Positions 22,684 through 33,641 of a DNA stretch of 64,000 bases are shown one piece after another (positions within the stretch are counted from its first letter, which is position 1; each line of letters opens with the position of its first letter). Source of the DNA: Uloborus plumipes (lineage: Eukaryota; Arthropoda; Arachnida; Araneae; Uloboridae); assembly GCA_038373865.1 (NCBI GenBank), contig JAXGGA010005775.1, positions 1 through 64,000 of the forward strand, written 5' to 3'. The notes beneath the pieces are model-generated. The model made no database searches and was not told the DNA's origin. It saw only the letters and a list, made by a program, of their open reading frames with translations. A program made the translations under genes and the position numbers.

Positions 22684-24878
22684 CAGGGTTGCCACAGGAT
22701 ACTTAAATGCTACTTTTTGCTACTTTTTTGGACACAAGGCGACTTTAGCTACTTTTTTATGCTAAAACAGGCCAAAAAGCTACTTTTTTTCACTGAATCT
22801 GCTTTTTTGGAGACTTTTTTCCCCCTGATGTAAGTTTTCTTTTGAAACACCTGGAGATTTTCTTTCACCCAAGGTTTTAAATAATTTTCATTTCAAGAAT
22901 AAAACCTTTCCTAAATAAGCGTCATGGGCTGCACCGATCCACTGCATCCAATCAACAAGTTGGGCATGGCTTAAGTGATGCGAAAACAAAACTCAATCTT
23001 GTATGGAATTAATTTGTATTCTTCGTACATTACTGATATCTACGCTTTTCCAGAAGCTGAAACCTTATACAGTGTGATGCAAAAGAGTAGACAAAATGCA
23101 AATATATGAATAAAAAGAAAACTATTCAATGAATAAAAAGAAAACTATTCAGCAAAATGCTTTCAAATTTCTGCTGCAGGTTGACAATATTGTCCCAAAT
23201 ACGTGTGTGGAGTTTTTAAAAAAATAACCGAAACAAAAATCGGAAATTACAAAAACCCTTTTTTTTTTTGCTTTTTTTGCTGTTGCAAAAGTTTAGACAA
23301 AAGTCAAATTTCATGCAACTTGAAAGGTAATTGTTGGAGGAAAGGTGGGACTTTTTGCTTCGACTTTAAGGTGCAGAGATTGCTGAATGAATAATAAAAC
23401 TTCTATATCTCTGTAGTTCTCGTGTAAAGAAGAAGAGAAAGTTCGGAAGCCAAAATTTGGAAATGAATCCACTTTGCTGATTTTTCGTCTTTTAAATTGG
23501 CCCTAGTATGATAGTACATTGTTTTTTACTTCGTGGAGAGCAAATTCAGACATGTGTATTTATCAAAAAGGCCAAGAAAAATTATATTTCTTAAGGATGA
23601 AGGAATTGTAAAAACTGCTCAAACTGGCGATTCACCCCTTAATCCTACAAGACTTCTACTTGGGTCAAAAACAGCATGTGACAGCTAAGTAGACAAACAA
23701 CTGAATCGAAATGCCCCCCCCCCCCAAAAAAAAAAAAAAAAAGAATTGTGCTTGAGCCTCTTCGGAAACTGTCCCAACTAAGCCAGATTTTAATGGTAAA
23801 AGTAGCACAGCTTATGCTCATCAAATATTTTCTCTAGTCAAGCTAATAGAATTATAATTCATCTAAGCCAGCCAAATTTTAATAATTTTCATCAGAGAAA
23901 GAAACATTCATTTTTAGTCACATTTAGCCTCATGGTAATAGTGAAGTTCAATATCCAGGATAGCTCTATCGGAAGATAAATCTTTGATGTCAGAACGTGT
24001 ATTGAATGACAGGCTTATTATAAGATGCTCTGAAGCGCCATTCTACAGTTGCACAATTACAAATTGATAAGGAACTTTTAAATTTAGCTTATGGTGCATG
24101 CAAATCATACCAGTTCTACCTCGAAGACCAGAAGAAAGAGAAGGAAGAGCAATTGTGAGATTAGAAAACGAAAATGAAGAAAATTTGAAACAAAGAAAAA
24201 TAGAAAAAAAAAAGCTGTCAAGCTTGAAGGGATCTGTTAAAAATTTAGAAGAAAAAGTCAAATTAGTAAATAGAGAGAGAACCGAAACTCAAAAATCAGC
24301 TGATGTACTTTTTAAACAGACAAACCAGAGGCTAAAATCAGCTATTGAAGCAAAAGACATTGAAAGTATTAGAATAGCTCAGCTGTATAAAGTTGAGGAA
24401 TAGGGAAAGAGAGCATGAAGATGAAGAAAATAAATTAAATTTCTTAGTGAACAAAAGGAAAACTACTTTGATAGAATCATTTTTCTGTAAAAAACCAATA
24501 ACATAGATTTTCGGAGCAATTTTTCTGTATTTATATGAGTATATTATTATTTTTTCTTTTGAATGACAGTCGTCTTGTAAAGCAAGCAACCTCGATTGTA
24601 CTCTTTTGTTGTTTTTTTTTTCCTCATTTGTACCTTTAATCTGATGCATTAGTTCAAAATATGTCTATTTTCTGAACTTGTTTTAAAGAATTACTCATGA
24701 TTCAGTTTAGCTTGTCACATGTTTCTATTCAGCTTCTTTGCACCTTTTTTTTTTTTTTTTTCGTGGCTACTTTTTTTGCAACTTTTTTTTATTTTGAAGG
24801 CAACTTTTTTGCAACTTTTTTAGTATTTTTAGGCGACTTTTGCTATTTTTTTGTAACATTTTTCCTGTGGCAACCCTG
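22684..24878. mobile_element. nested hAT-type element, 2.2 kb
   Basis: Perfect 15-base inverted ends CAGGGTTGCCACAGG and CCTGTGGCAACCCTG, with GAGAGTA on both sides (22677-22683, 24879-24885), seven matching bases of the expected eight. GCTACTTTTTT motifs recur near both ends. The interior carries a broken coding remnant, described separately. Confidence 0.85.
24010..24403 (+). pseudogene. coding remnant inside the nested hAT-type element
   Basis: One frame reads QLQIDKELLNLAYGACKSY and then QFYLEDQKKEKEEQL before a stop. The sequence then continues in another frame as a charged, coiled-coil-like stretch rich in E and K (24098-24403, 101 codons, ending IRIAQLYKVEE). The piece looks like part of an element-encoded protein with a helical C-terminus, broken by frameshifts. 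No function can be named. Confidence 0.4.
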
Positions 24879-25269
24879 GAGAGTATGAGATTAGTCATCA
24901 ATCCGTTCTATGATTTCAGTTTTAATGATTTATGCTTCCCCCCCCCCCCTATGTTTTTATTTAGTTAGTTTTTTTTTCTGTGCCAGGATATTAATATTCA
25001 CAAAGAATACCAGTGTTCGCTTGTTCAAATACTGCATATTCATGCAGGGAAAACACAGGGAATTTTTCTCCCGGAATTGAGTGGCAACCCTGTAACTTCT
25101 TTACCTATAGTTTGATACAAGTTAAAATGTTTCATGTCTTGTCGTCTCAGAGCTAAAATAAGACTTAAGTTTTGAAGCAATAATAAGATTGCTAAGGCTG
25201 TCATTTAGGAAGGTTAGGAGGGGCAACTGCCTTCCCCCTGGCTTTGAGAAAATATTACACATTGTTACA

Positions 25270-25905
25270 AGTCTGTCACACCTTCAAACTTTCTTAAACG
25301 ACGATTCCAATCTTAATAAAAACACAACAAATTTATTTACAACTTTTTAAAATTATGTACAAGAGAGCAGGAGTAACAATTGCTAAACATGCATCAATTA
25401 AGCAAATATCTAATATCACCGTTCACTTAACTGTACAACAAATAATTAAATCCAACATGCGGAAAGCAGTAATTCAAAATTACAGCGCAAGAGAGCAGGA
25501 GTAACAATTGCCAAACATGCATCAATTAAGCAAATATCTAATATCACAGTTCACTTAACTGTACAACAAATAATTAAATCCAACATGCGGGAAGCAGTAA
25601 TTCAAAATTACAGCGCAAAGACACATTCGCAAAGTGAATAATATAAAGAGTACAGAACTGTAATTCAAAATCAAGTGCAAAGGCTTCCCAGCACAGCAGC
25701 TAATACAAGCCGTGACTAGCTAAAAAGAATGTGTCACTCCCTATTTATGTTCCTCAAGGACGTTTAAAAATCTTTCGAGTGATTTCTCATTCAAGAATTT
25801 TCTTTTGGGAACCATATGCAAAATGCAAACGTGAGAAAGGGGTTTTCCATTCAAGACCAATTACAATTAATAAGTTTTGTCCATTAATAAGTTAAACTCC
25901 GCTAC
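25270..25905 (-). repeat. possible gypsy LTR region with a 128-base tandem duplication
   Basis: Directly downstream (on the minus strand) of the integrase remnant. Two copies of a 128-base unit lie at 25361-25488 and 25489-25616, starting AAGAGAGCAGGAGTAACAAT, and differ at only a few positions. The minus strand begins TGTAGCGGAGTTTAAC at 25905 and could be the LTR start, but no second LTR was found, so LTR status is inference. Confidence 0.45.
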
Positions 25906-26590
25906 AGTGGGTAGCTTCTTGATCTGGAATGAGATATGCTTCGGTCATTTGGTGAAATAGTCGAGGGAAACAATGTATTTGCTCCCAGCAGAGGTTATTG
26001 ATAGAAGACCTAGGATGTTGATCCCGATTCGTTCAAATGAGCTCCAACATTGTAAAGATGTAGCTCACCTCGACTTCTTTTCTTCGGTCCTTTACGGGCA
26101 GCACAGGCGTCACAAGAATGGCACCACTTATCCACGTCATCTTTCGCCTTGTTCCAAAAGAAGCGCTCTCGAACCTTAATGAGAGTTTTCAAGATACCCA
26201 AATGTCCTTCAGTCAAACTAAAAAGGTCTGAACTTTTTGATCGAGGAAGTAGTAACTGCCAGTTAGATGTTTTAGCATAGTCAGATTCCCATTTTCAATA
26301 CAGGACACCATTTCTTAAATGGAGCGAGTTCCATAGAGCCCAGTAGCTTTTCATTGCAGGACTGTAGATGGAAATGTTCTTCCAGCTAGGTTGCCAACTG
26401 TTCTTAGCCATAAACTCTATGATTGGTAATGATTGGATCTTCAATTTGACCTTCCATTACCCCTGGAATTCATCTATGGCAGCTGTCACCTCCTTATTTT
26501 TGCAATCATTGTGTGTTACCCATTTAAGAACGAATAAAATATCTTGATCACCTTTAGTTTTTACGTAAAATAACTGCATTGCCTGCGTAC
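25870..26590 (-). pseudogene. Ty3/gypsy retrotransposon pol remnant (linker and integrase)
   Basis: Minus-strand translation shows the RNase H-integrase linker (SPAMKSYWALWNSLHLRNGVLY), then the integrase zinc domain (GHLGILKTLIKVRERFFW followed by CHSCDACAARKG), and then the start of the catalytic core (ILGPLSITSAGSKYI, DYFTKWPKH). Stops and frameshifts interrupt all parts, so it is dead. The H-H part of the HHCC zinc motif is only partly preserved. The 5' side is cut by the hAT-type element at 26595. Confidence 0.85.
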
Positions 26591-26594
26591 ATGC

Positions 26595-29136
26595 CAGTGG
26601 CGGCTCGTGCCTTAATTTAGTGGGTGGGCCAGCAATTATATCTTTCCCCACCAATGCTTACACAGATAAAATGAAGGAAACAACAGTTAGTAAACTAATG
26701 CTGAGCGTCTTAAAATAATATTTAATTTAATTAATACAAATTTGCATTGCAAAATTATCTCACATTTGATTTGATACATAAGTTTTATATTTTAAATGTT
26801 ACACCAGCCTTAGGCAATCAATGTAATACTAATAACAATGTTTTCTACAGACGACCGACTTTCTATAGGTCACTAATGTTTCTCTCATAATTTTGCCATT
26901 TTCGGACAGTGAGAGTATTCATCACATCAAAAGTGTCACGCCTCAATGCAGCGCACCTCCTCAAACATTACGGGACTACACTCAAAAAGAAAAAGAAAAT
27001 TTCTACCTAAAAACACCCCCTCTCTCCCCCTAAAAATTTCGACAATCTGCACCATGACTTTCTGAAAGCCTCCATCAAATTAAGGAACTCATAATGTAAA
27101 TGAATAGATCTAGGCATGCTTACATTTTTCTTTTTTTTTTTAAAATTTGGATACAAATGTTGCAATTTTAGTTCATGAAAAAACAAATCCTAACGGTGTT
27201 AGAATTTCAAAATGTCACTTTTATAGCTATGGTATTTTCATTAACTTTCAAGTTTAATGCATGTATATGTTTTTAAATAAATTGGAATACACTGGGGTCC
27301 CACCCCAGTTATGGTCCCACTCGCTTACCTATGTCGTACTCAAGCTAGTAATGAGATGAATCGAATTATTTTCAAGAAATACACAAAGTGTACATAACAA
27401 TATTAAAACACTTATTTTTCTTACAATATAATCAAAATTAAAGAATCTTGACTACCGGTTCGAATTACATTAAAATTAAAACACGGATAACTGACTAATT
27501 TAATAATTAAATTTTAAGGGTTAAAGGTTATTACCAGCTAAGCAAATATTCTGATAAACATAATTATTATGTTTATCAGAATATTTGCTTAACTGGTAAT
27601 AACCTTTTCGGATACATGATTTGACTGACAGTCATAGTAATGTGTTATATGTTAGAAATAAAAAATCTTGCAGAACGCCTAGTTTTTCCCAACCATTAGG
27701 TACCGTTATTAAACTTTGATATAAATTATTAATTTAACTAGATTGCTTTTAAACAATATTTAATATTTCATATATTATAAACCTTCAGGAAAATAAAATT
27801 GCAAAATATAGTTTTTAAATGTTGCAAAATTTTATGTCCACGTGTTTCTTGAATTATGGATCAATTTGTAAAATAATAAGAATTTACAAAATAAATGTAT
27901 TCATTTATACATTTTAAGCTGAATATAGTTTTTATATACAGTAGACTTTGATCCACTCAATATTTTTATGAACGTTCAATGTTATAAGTTTTGTTTTTTC
28001 TGGTTACTGCTTTAGTGTATTTGTAGTAGAAGGTTAATGTTACGTGTCATAAGATATAAGAAAAAATGCGCAGTAGCAAACTTTTTATTCAACATCTAAG
28101 TGTTTTTTCGGACATTAAAATCCCTTTGAGTGTGATAATATTAGTTGTAGGGATGATCATCCAAGGGCAGACTACTTCATTGATATTTTGGGGGGGGGGG
28201 GGGTTAGCCTCTCTTTAGTCCTGGATATAAATGCAGTCATGATTCGGCTAAATAAATGTAGCTTAAGAATACTTATCACTTCTCCAAGCATTTATAATGT
28301 CACACCCGGCAGGATGACAAATTCCTAGAGTTCATACAATACTTACAGACTTTTTAATACATTAACACAACACTGCAACAAATGAGCTTAAATTCAAACT
28401 AATACCAAGAAAATGGCAAACGCTCTACAAGTTAAAAATAAAGTCTTCATACAAAAATTTTGAGAATAAGAATCTCAAACGCAAATTAATAAATAAAATA
28501 TGCATGCATTGTATTATAAATAGGTGAGGGGGGGGGGGTAATGAAACTGACAATCTCTATGCCTGTTAGTAATAGGTGTTGAAAATTAAAAACGAAAGAC
28601 TAAAAAAAAGAAGACGTGTTATAAAAATCAATAAAAGAAAAACGAGGAGCGCGGAATGAAAAGCAAGTTTTCTCCCTAACACGGGCCAGACATTCCCTGC
28701 TCCTATGTAACCAGTGAGGGACACTTCCCTCTCCACCGCTTTGGTTAGGGACAAAGGGAAATTTTGGGCCAGATAAAAAGTGCCCACTTGTCGATTGTTA
28801 CAATGGGGTGTCATCTCACTGCTCTTCTTAATTCAGCCATTGCGATTGGCTAAAATCGGGGGGCTTGGCGTGGGCCGCTTTGATCTAGAGAACCTAAAGC
28901 CGTGCGAATGCGAAGGGCTTAGGTGCGAAGCGCTAAAATTGATGGAGTTGGAAAACTTTTTGTGCTGTATTAGCGATGTGGAGGTCTGGGGGGAGCTGAA
29001 GGTTTAAAATATATTGTATGCCTCATGTTTTGTTTTGTTTTTTTGGTTGAAATACAAAACGATTATGTTTTATTAGGCATTTTTTTCCTTCCAATTTTTC
29101 TGGGTGGGCCCGGCCCATAGTGAGAAGCCGCCCCTT
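26595..29136. mobile_element. hAT-type element, 2.5 kb, non-coding
   Basis: Left end CAGTGGCGGCTCGTGCC at 26595; right end GGCCCATAGTGAGAAGCCGCC near 29113-29132. Flanks are GTACATGC (26587-26594) and GTACATGA (29137-29144), an 8-base TSD with one mismatch. GGTGGGCC motifs are subterminal on both sides. No transposase frame. It inserted into the dead gypsy copy. It contains a G-run at about 28190-28203 and an 85-base palindrome at 27523-27607. Confidence 0.85.
27523..27607. repeat. 85-base near-perfect palindrome
   Basis: AAAGGTTATTACCAGCTAAG at 27523 is repeated in reverse up to 27607, with arms of about 39 bases around a TAATTATTA centre. The arms differ at about one position. It would fold as a cruciform or hairpin. 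It is inside the 26595-29136 element. Confidence 0.9.
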
Positions 29137-29219
29137 GTACATGAACATAAATATATAAATATATGTAGGTTATGGGATACATGGGGTTGTAGTTTTTTTT
29201 TTATTTGGTTGAAAAGGGA

Positions 29220-29261
29220 TTGCGATATAAAAAAGGTTAGAAACCACTGCTCTAAATGCCA
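29220..29261. mobile_element. orphan hAT-type terminus
   Basis: AAAGGTTAGAAACCACTG ends at 29261 and, read in reverse, begins CAGTGGTTTCTAACC, a common hAT terminus. Similar orphan ends occur at 30050-30067 (GGGAACCGCTG) and 58655-58672 (GGTTCAGAACCACTG). No partner ends were located. Confidence 0.5.
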
Positions 29262-29415
29262 TCTAACAAGTGTATGAAGCACCCACAACCAATTAAAGGA
29301 TTTGATCTGTTGCACTTTTCTTTCAATTTACTCATTGCATAGTACATATGCCCGTAGCAAACTGCTTGCTGTTAAAAATTTGGATGAGTAAAAAAAAAAT
29401 CTCGACAATGCAGTT

Positions 29416-29708
29416 AAAATCTTTGTTGTTGTCTTGTGCCAGCCAGGCTGGCAATTTGGGGTGCGCTGCTTCGCTTTTGAAACTGTACCGTAATTTGGTG
29501 TGAAGTCCGTCATCCACAGTACATGCATGCCATAGGCACCCGTTGATAGAGTAGGCAACCTTTCACAGCACAACAACACATTCACACAAAGAAAGGACAG
29601 GAGAGAGAAAGCACATCCATGCCCAAGCCGGGAATCGAACCTGGGACCACACCATCCGTGGCAGACTGCTCTGACCACTAGACAAGGTGGCCGGCAGCAA
29701 AAATCTTT
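29416..29708 (-). mobile_element. tRNA-derived SINE
   Basis: On the minus strand, starting near 29695, the sequence GCCGGCCACC is followed by an A-box-like TAGTGGTCAGAG and a perfect B box GGTTCGATTCC (about 29631-29641), spaced as in a tRNA. A unique body of about 200 bases with no poly-A and a CAA-repeat tail follows. A direct repeat AAAATCTTT flanks it (29416-29424 and within 29699-29708), consistent with target-primed insertion. The head would not fold as a good tRNA and the body is long, so it is a SINE rather than a tRNA gene. Confidence 0.85.
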
Positions 29709-30751
29709 AAATATATTAATTAAAGGTCTAAAAAACTGAAGGAAAAGAAAACATCGAAACTGCTTGTTATGTGTGATGAAATGGGCAGTCAACATAAACA
29801 GCTTCTCAGTAGTTGTGCAAAAGTGTTAACAAGATTGTTGCTCATTTCGTAGTTTTCCTTATGAATGGAGATTTTGATATAAAGCTTACTACATGTATCG
29901 AATCTGCAAGGTACACCTATATTTTTCCTACAATAACACCTACATTCGTCAAACATCAATTAGATTTTTATTTTTCGTCAGATTTTTACTTGCATATTAA
30001 TACTAAGGGTGCTTCTAAGTTTTTTTTCTAAAAATTGGTAGTCCATCCACGCACCTAAAAATGTTGGGAACCGCTGTATTACATACCTGTAATTCTTTCT
30101 TATTTAGTGCATGGCTTGATCAAAGTGAAAAACCTACTTTTTTTTCTATCTTTGCCCCCCTTTTTTTCTTTTTGTTCATGCAATATCTGCCTAAGTATTA
30201 TTTGGATAAGACTAATAGAAAATAATTTTTTTTTTTCAATGCCCTAAAATAAAAGTCTAAAAGTGGAATAATACTGCTCTGACTCAGGCAAAAAACAGGA
30301 CTCTTACCACTTTAAAAAGAAAAAAGACCATTATTCTGAAACATTTCTTTGTTTCTTATTACTATAGCTATTGCCACTGCTGTCTTCGAACTTTCTCTCA
30401 CTGCACTGATACAGTAACTGTCATGTATTTAAGCTGGGTTGCATCTGATCATAATTGTTATTACTGTTATCTATTTTGTGTTCTTGCTCAATTGCTTTTT
30501 TATTGTTTCTTACTAATTTTGTTGCAGGTTACATGATGATAAATCAGCGACTTCACATGAATATAAGAAAGGTGATACATTGCTCCTTTATATTTCCTAA
30601 AACGTGCAACAAACTAGTGTGGCATTTTATTGTAATAATATAAAAAGTTTCTGAAGTTCTGAATTCAGTACAAAAAAAATGTTTAAATTTTTTTCCTTAA
30701 TATAATTGTTCTAAATCGGCATTTCTCGACCTGAAGGTTGTGTCTTAAGAG
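29709..30751 (+). other. PPP4R1: PPP4R1 intron between SINE and the large hAT-type element
   Basis: AT-rich, without a convincing gene. It contains the orphan hAT-type end near 30067 and a splice-flanked pseudo-exon (30528-30571) that is not in a usable phase. Confidence 0.45.
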
Positions 30752-32047
30752 CAGGGTTGCCAGATCTGAGAACCGTAAATACGGGACAGGCTTCTTGGGG
30801 TGAAGGCGGGGAATATTTTTATGATGAGGATAGTTACTGGTTACATTGTATTTTTAAGGGGTGATAAACAAACATGTTTTAATAGCTTTCAAAAGATTCC
30901 TCTCAATTTGTATGTTTATGGGTGAACACATTTTTGGAGGAGCTTTTAACTCAAAAAATAAAGTAAAAAATAGTAGGCAGTTCAGTATACAGATCGACGT
31001 GGATAGGAACAGGTGCTAATTAGTTTTTTACTTGCTCCAACGATAAGAGAAACGTGCAATTTGAGCAGTTTTCTTGATGAATGGGACTACTTAATCTGAA
31101 ACAGTAATACAAGGAATCATGGAGTAAAACTTGTTTCTTAAGGCTCCTCCGTAGTGAGCCTCGAAAGTTTCGAAGTTAATGTTAAGTCTATGGGGCAGTT
31201 AATTCGGGATTGCTTTATCGCATTTAAATATTTTGAGATAATTTTTTCTGCATAAGATTCTTCACAGCAAGACAAATATCGCGTGTTTTTTGAATTTTTC
31301 ATTTTCTCTAAAAGTGTACTGTTAAATGGCAGTTGAATTTTTGAGTTGAAAAGTAAGAGGTGCTTTTTGCTTAAACACTTCATAAATATCTAAGATGAAA
31401 TATTAGCTCAAAATGAAAAACAACGCGTAATTCTTGAATGTTTAGGCTTTTCAAGGATACTTTTTACTTAATCGTACCTAGATTAGAATAAGAGTAATAT
31501 GGAATTAAAAACTGAGAAAATTTGTAAAAAGCGAGGAGTTTTCACGTAAACCACGCCTCCGGTCGGTGACAATCAGTGGGCCAGTTGGGGGTCAGGGGGT
31601 AGTCGTTACTCAGCGGAGAGTTCGTCTTCAGGGCAATAAAAAACACATGTTTGGAGTTGGAGGGAGGGGATGGCAGTAACAAAGAGTTCAATGAGTAAAG
31701 AAGCATTTCTGTCTCTTTCGGGTGAACAGATTCAAACTTCGGAGACTGACTACCTTTTCTTTTTGAGTTCCGCTACATGACTTTGCTTGCGTATGTGGAA
31801 ATATTTAATATGTTGTGTCACATGTGGATAAAAATATAATTTTTAATTTTGTTCCAATAGTTTAAATCCTATGCTGTATTTGATTTCATTTTTATGCATT
31901 GTTTTTTAAATCTTCAAAATGAGCAGCCGATACAAAAAAAAAAAAAAAACTCTACGAAAGGCCGTCAACTAAACTTAGTTTAATGCAAATGATTTCTTCA
32001 CTCCTTAAAACGCAAGGATTTGAATCAATGTTTATTCTATGAGTTAT

Positions 32048-33641
32048 GGGTGAATATCAGGAAAAGTGCCAATTTGACCATGGAAATTTTCAATTTTGAA
32101 AGATACTCAGAAAATAAAATTAATAGGGTATTTCAAATACACATTAGTAACAATTTTTTTTAAAAAATTAGGGGAATGGTCAAGGTGAACATTTACTCCC
32201 AATTTAGGGGGGTTCTCTTTGAGCGTTACCGGCATGATGAGAATGCTACCGATCTGACAAATATTACAGATTTCACACTTAGTTTACAAAAGTAAATGCA
32301 TTCACTACTTTTATGTTTTAAAAGAAAGTAATTATAACTTAGAATATAATAATACTTACACAGCCTGAACGCTTTTTTGTTTCATAAATAAGATTGGAGA
32401 CTAATTAAAAGTTAGTTAAAGTTTAAATTAGTGTGACAAAGTTTTTTTCAAACAGATAAATAGGTTAATAGTTAACCAATCAAAATAAAATAAAATTCTT
32501 AACACAATCTTTAAAAAACGAAATTAGCTCAAGACAGTCAGAGCATGGCGGGGGGGGGGGGGAGATTTGCACTAAACTGTTCTTAAATTTTCCATTTTAA
32601 AGCAAAATTATATTTTGGGTGCAGTAGTTACGAACGAAGGTCTGAATATTGATGTAAAAAAAAGAGGGGGGAAAATGGCAATTTTGTTTGAAAAGTAAAA
32701 TTTTGCGGAAAAACTATTGCTTTTAAAGTATTTAAAAAAACAATAAATAAACTGCTTCCAATAATGGAAAATTTGATGATGCACTTGAAATTATCTTTTT
32801 TCTTTAAAACTCAACTCATAACACGAAGAAAGAATTGCGAAAAAACATCGGTAACGCACGCATCAGTTTCGTAACAAATATCTTCTACTTCGGCGCTGCC
32901 GACATGACCGCTGCCGACATGACAAATTTCCCGCAATATGATAGCTGAAGATCCCTAATAAAAGATTTGAAAATAAAAACACCTTATTATGTCCATGGCA
33001 ATAGGTTTCTTTTCCATTATGCAAAAATAGAGTGAAACATTAATTTATTTTGTGTCTTAATTTCCGCTGTCGACATGACACTTCATTTAGTAGAAACAGA
33101 AAAGTCAAGATTGAAAAAATCTTACCTGTAATTCAATGCAGCCGAAGTGAAAATTTTCTATCGGAACTGAAACATCACGCATAAGAGTTTCACCCAGTGT
33201 AATTTTTTGGCGCCAAAAAATGTTTTGTCTAGATATTTTCATTCCGGAAGTTGGCTCACTTGTCATGTTGTGAAAACTTGTGACAAGCAGAAATTGCTTT
33301 TTTTATCGATCTAAATTCATTTTATCTAAAGCACAAGAGTTAATCGTCATATATGAACATAAAACACGTTATTTAATTTTGTATTTATTTCTGCTGCGAT
33401 GTTTTATAATCCACAGGATTTTTTTTAACTTTACGATTGGACTGCGCGCTGCCGACATGACATTTGAGGCAATAAAAAGAGTTCTATTGTCACAAATTAA
33501 AGTAAAACCGGAAATTTTTGTCATGGATTGTATGTGCGACGCAGTTTACTGTATGAAAAAAGAAAAATGTTTGGTTTTTATTTGGAAGTGCTTGAGAAAT
33601 TCATTTGTGACTTATATTAGCACTTTTCCTGATATTCACCC
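32048..33641. mobile_element. DNA transposon-like element, family A, second copy
   Basis: Inverted ends GGGTGAATATCAGGAAAAGT plus GC (32048-32069, reverse at 33620-33641), flanked by TTAT on both sides. Its terminus shares AAAAGTGCCAATTTGA with the element at 5299-6913. The interior repeats GCTGCCGACATGAC (about 32899, 32912, 33449; variant 33064) and ACCGATCTGAC (32264), which parallels the first copy. An ORF of 124 codons near the right end has no domain. Confidence 0.75.

Larger units (their letters stand above)
22293..25092. mobile_element. hAT-type element interrupted by a second hAT-type element
   Basis: Termini CAGGGTTGCCAC (22293) and GTGGCAACCCTG (ending 25092) are perfect inverts. 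CAGGGAAAATACAGGGAATT-like subterminal sequence occurs near both ends. The TSD is not clean: TAACT flanks both sides, five bases rather than eight. The host element proper is only about 600 bases; 22684-24878 is a nested insertion. Confidence 0.75.

Noticed and set aside
28566..29007. 82- and 75-codon ORFs on opposite strands
   Set aside because: They lie in the non-coding GC-richer part of a hAT-type element; no similarity to a transposase.
29620..29696. tRNA gene on the minus strand
   Set aside because: A and B boxes are present but the rest does not form a proper cloverleaf, and it is followed by a 200-base body and flanked by a TSD, so it is the head of a SINE.
29328..29795. 155-codon minus-strand ORF
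   Set aside because: Reads through the SINE and its flanks; no protein similarity recognised.
30528..30571. 44-base exon-like segment between TTGCAG and GTGATA in the large intron
   Set aside because: It accepts the phase of the 11444 donor but leaves in phase 1, which runs into stops in the 50319 exon; it would need another unseen exon.
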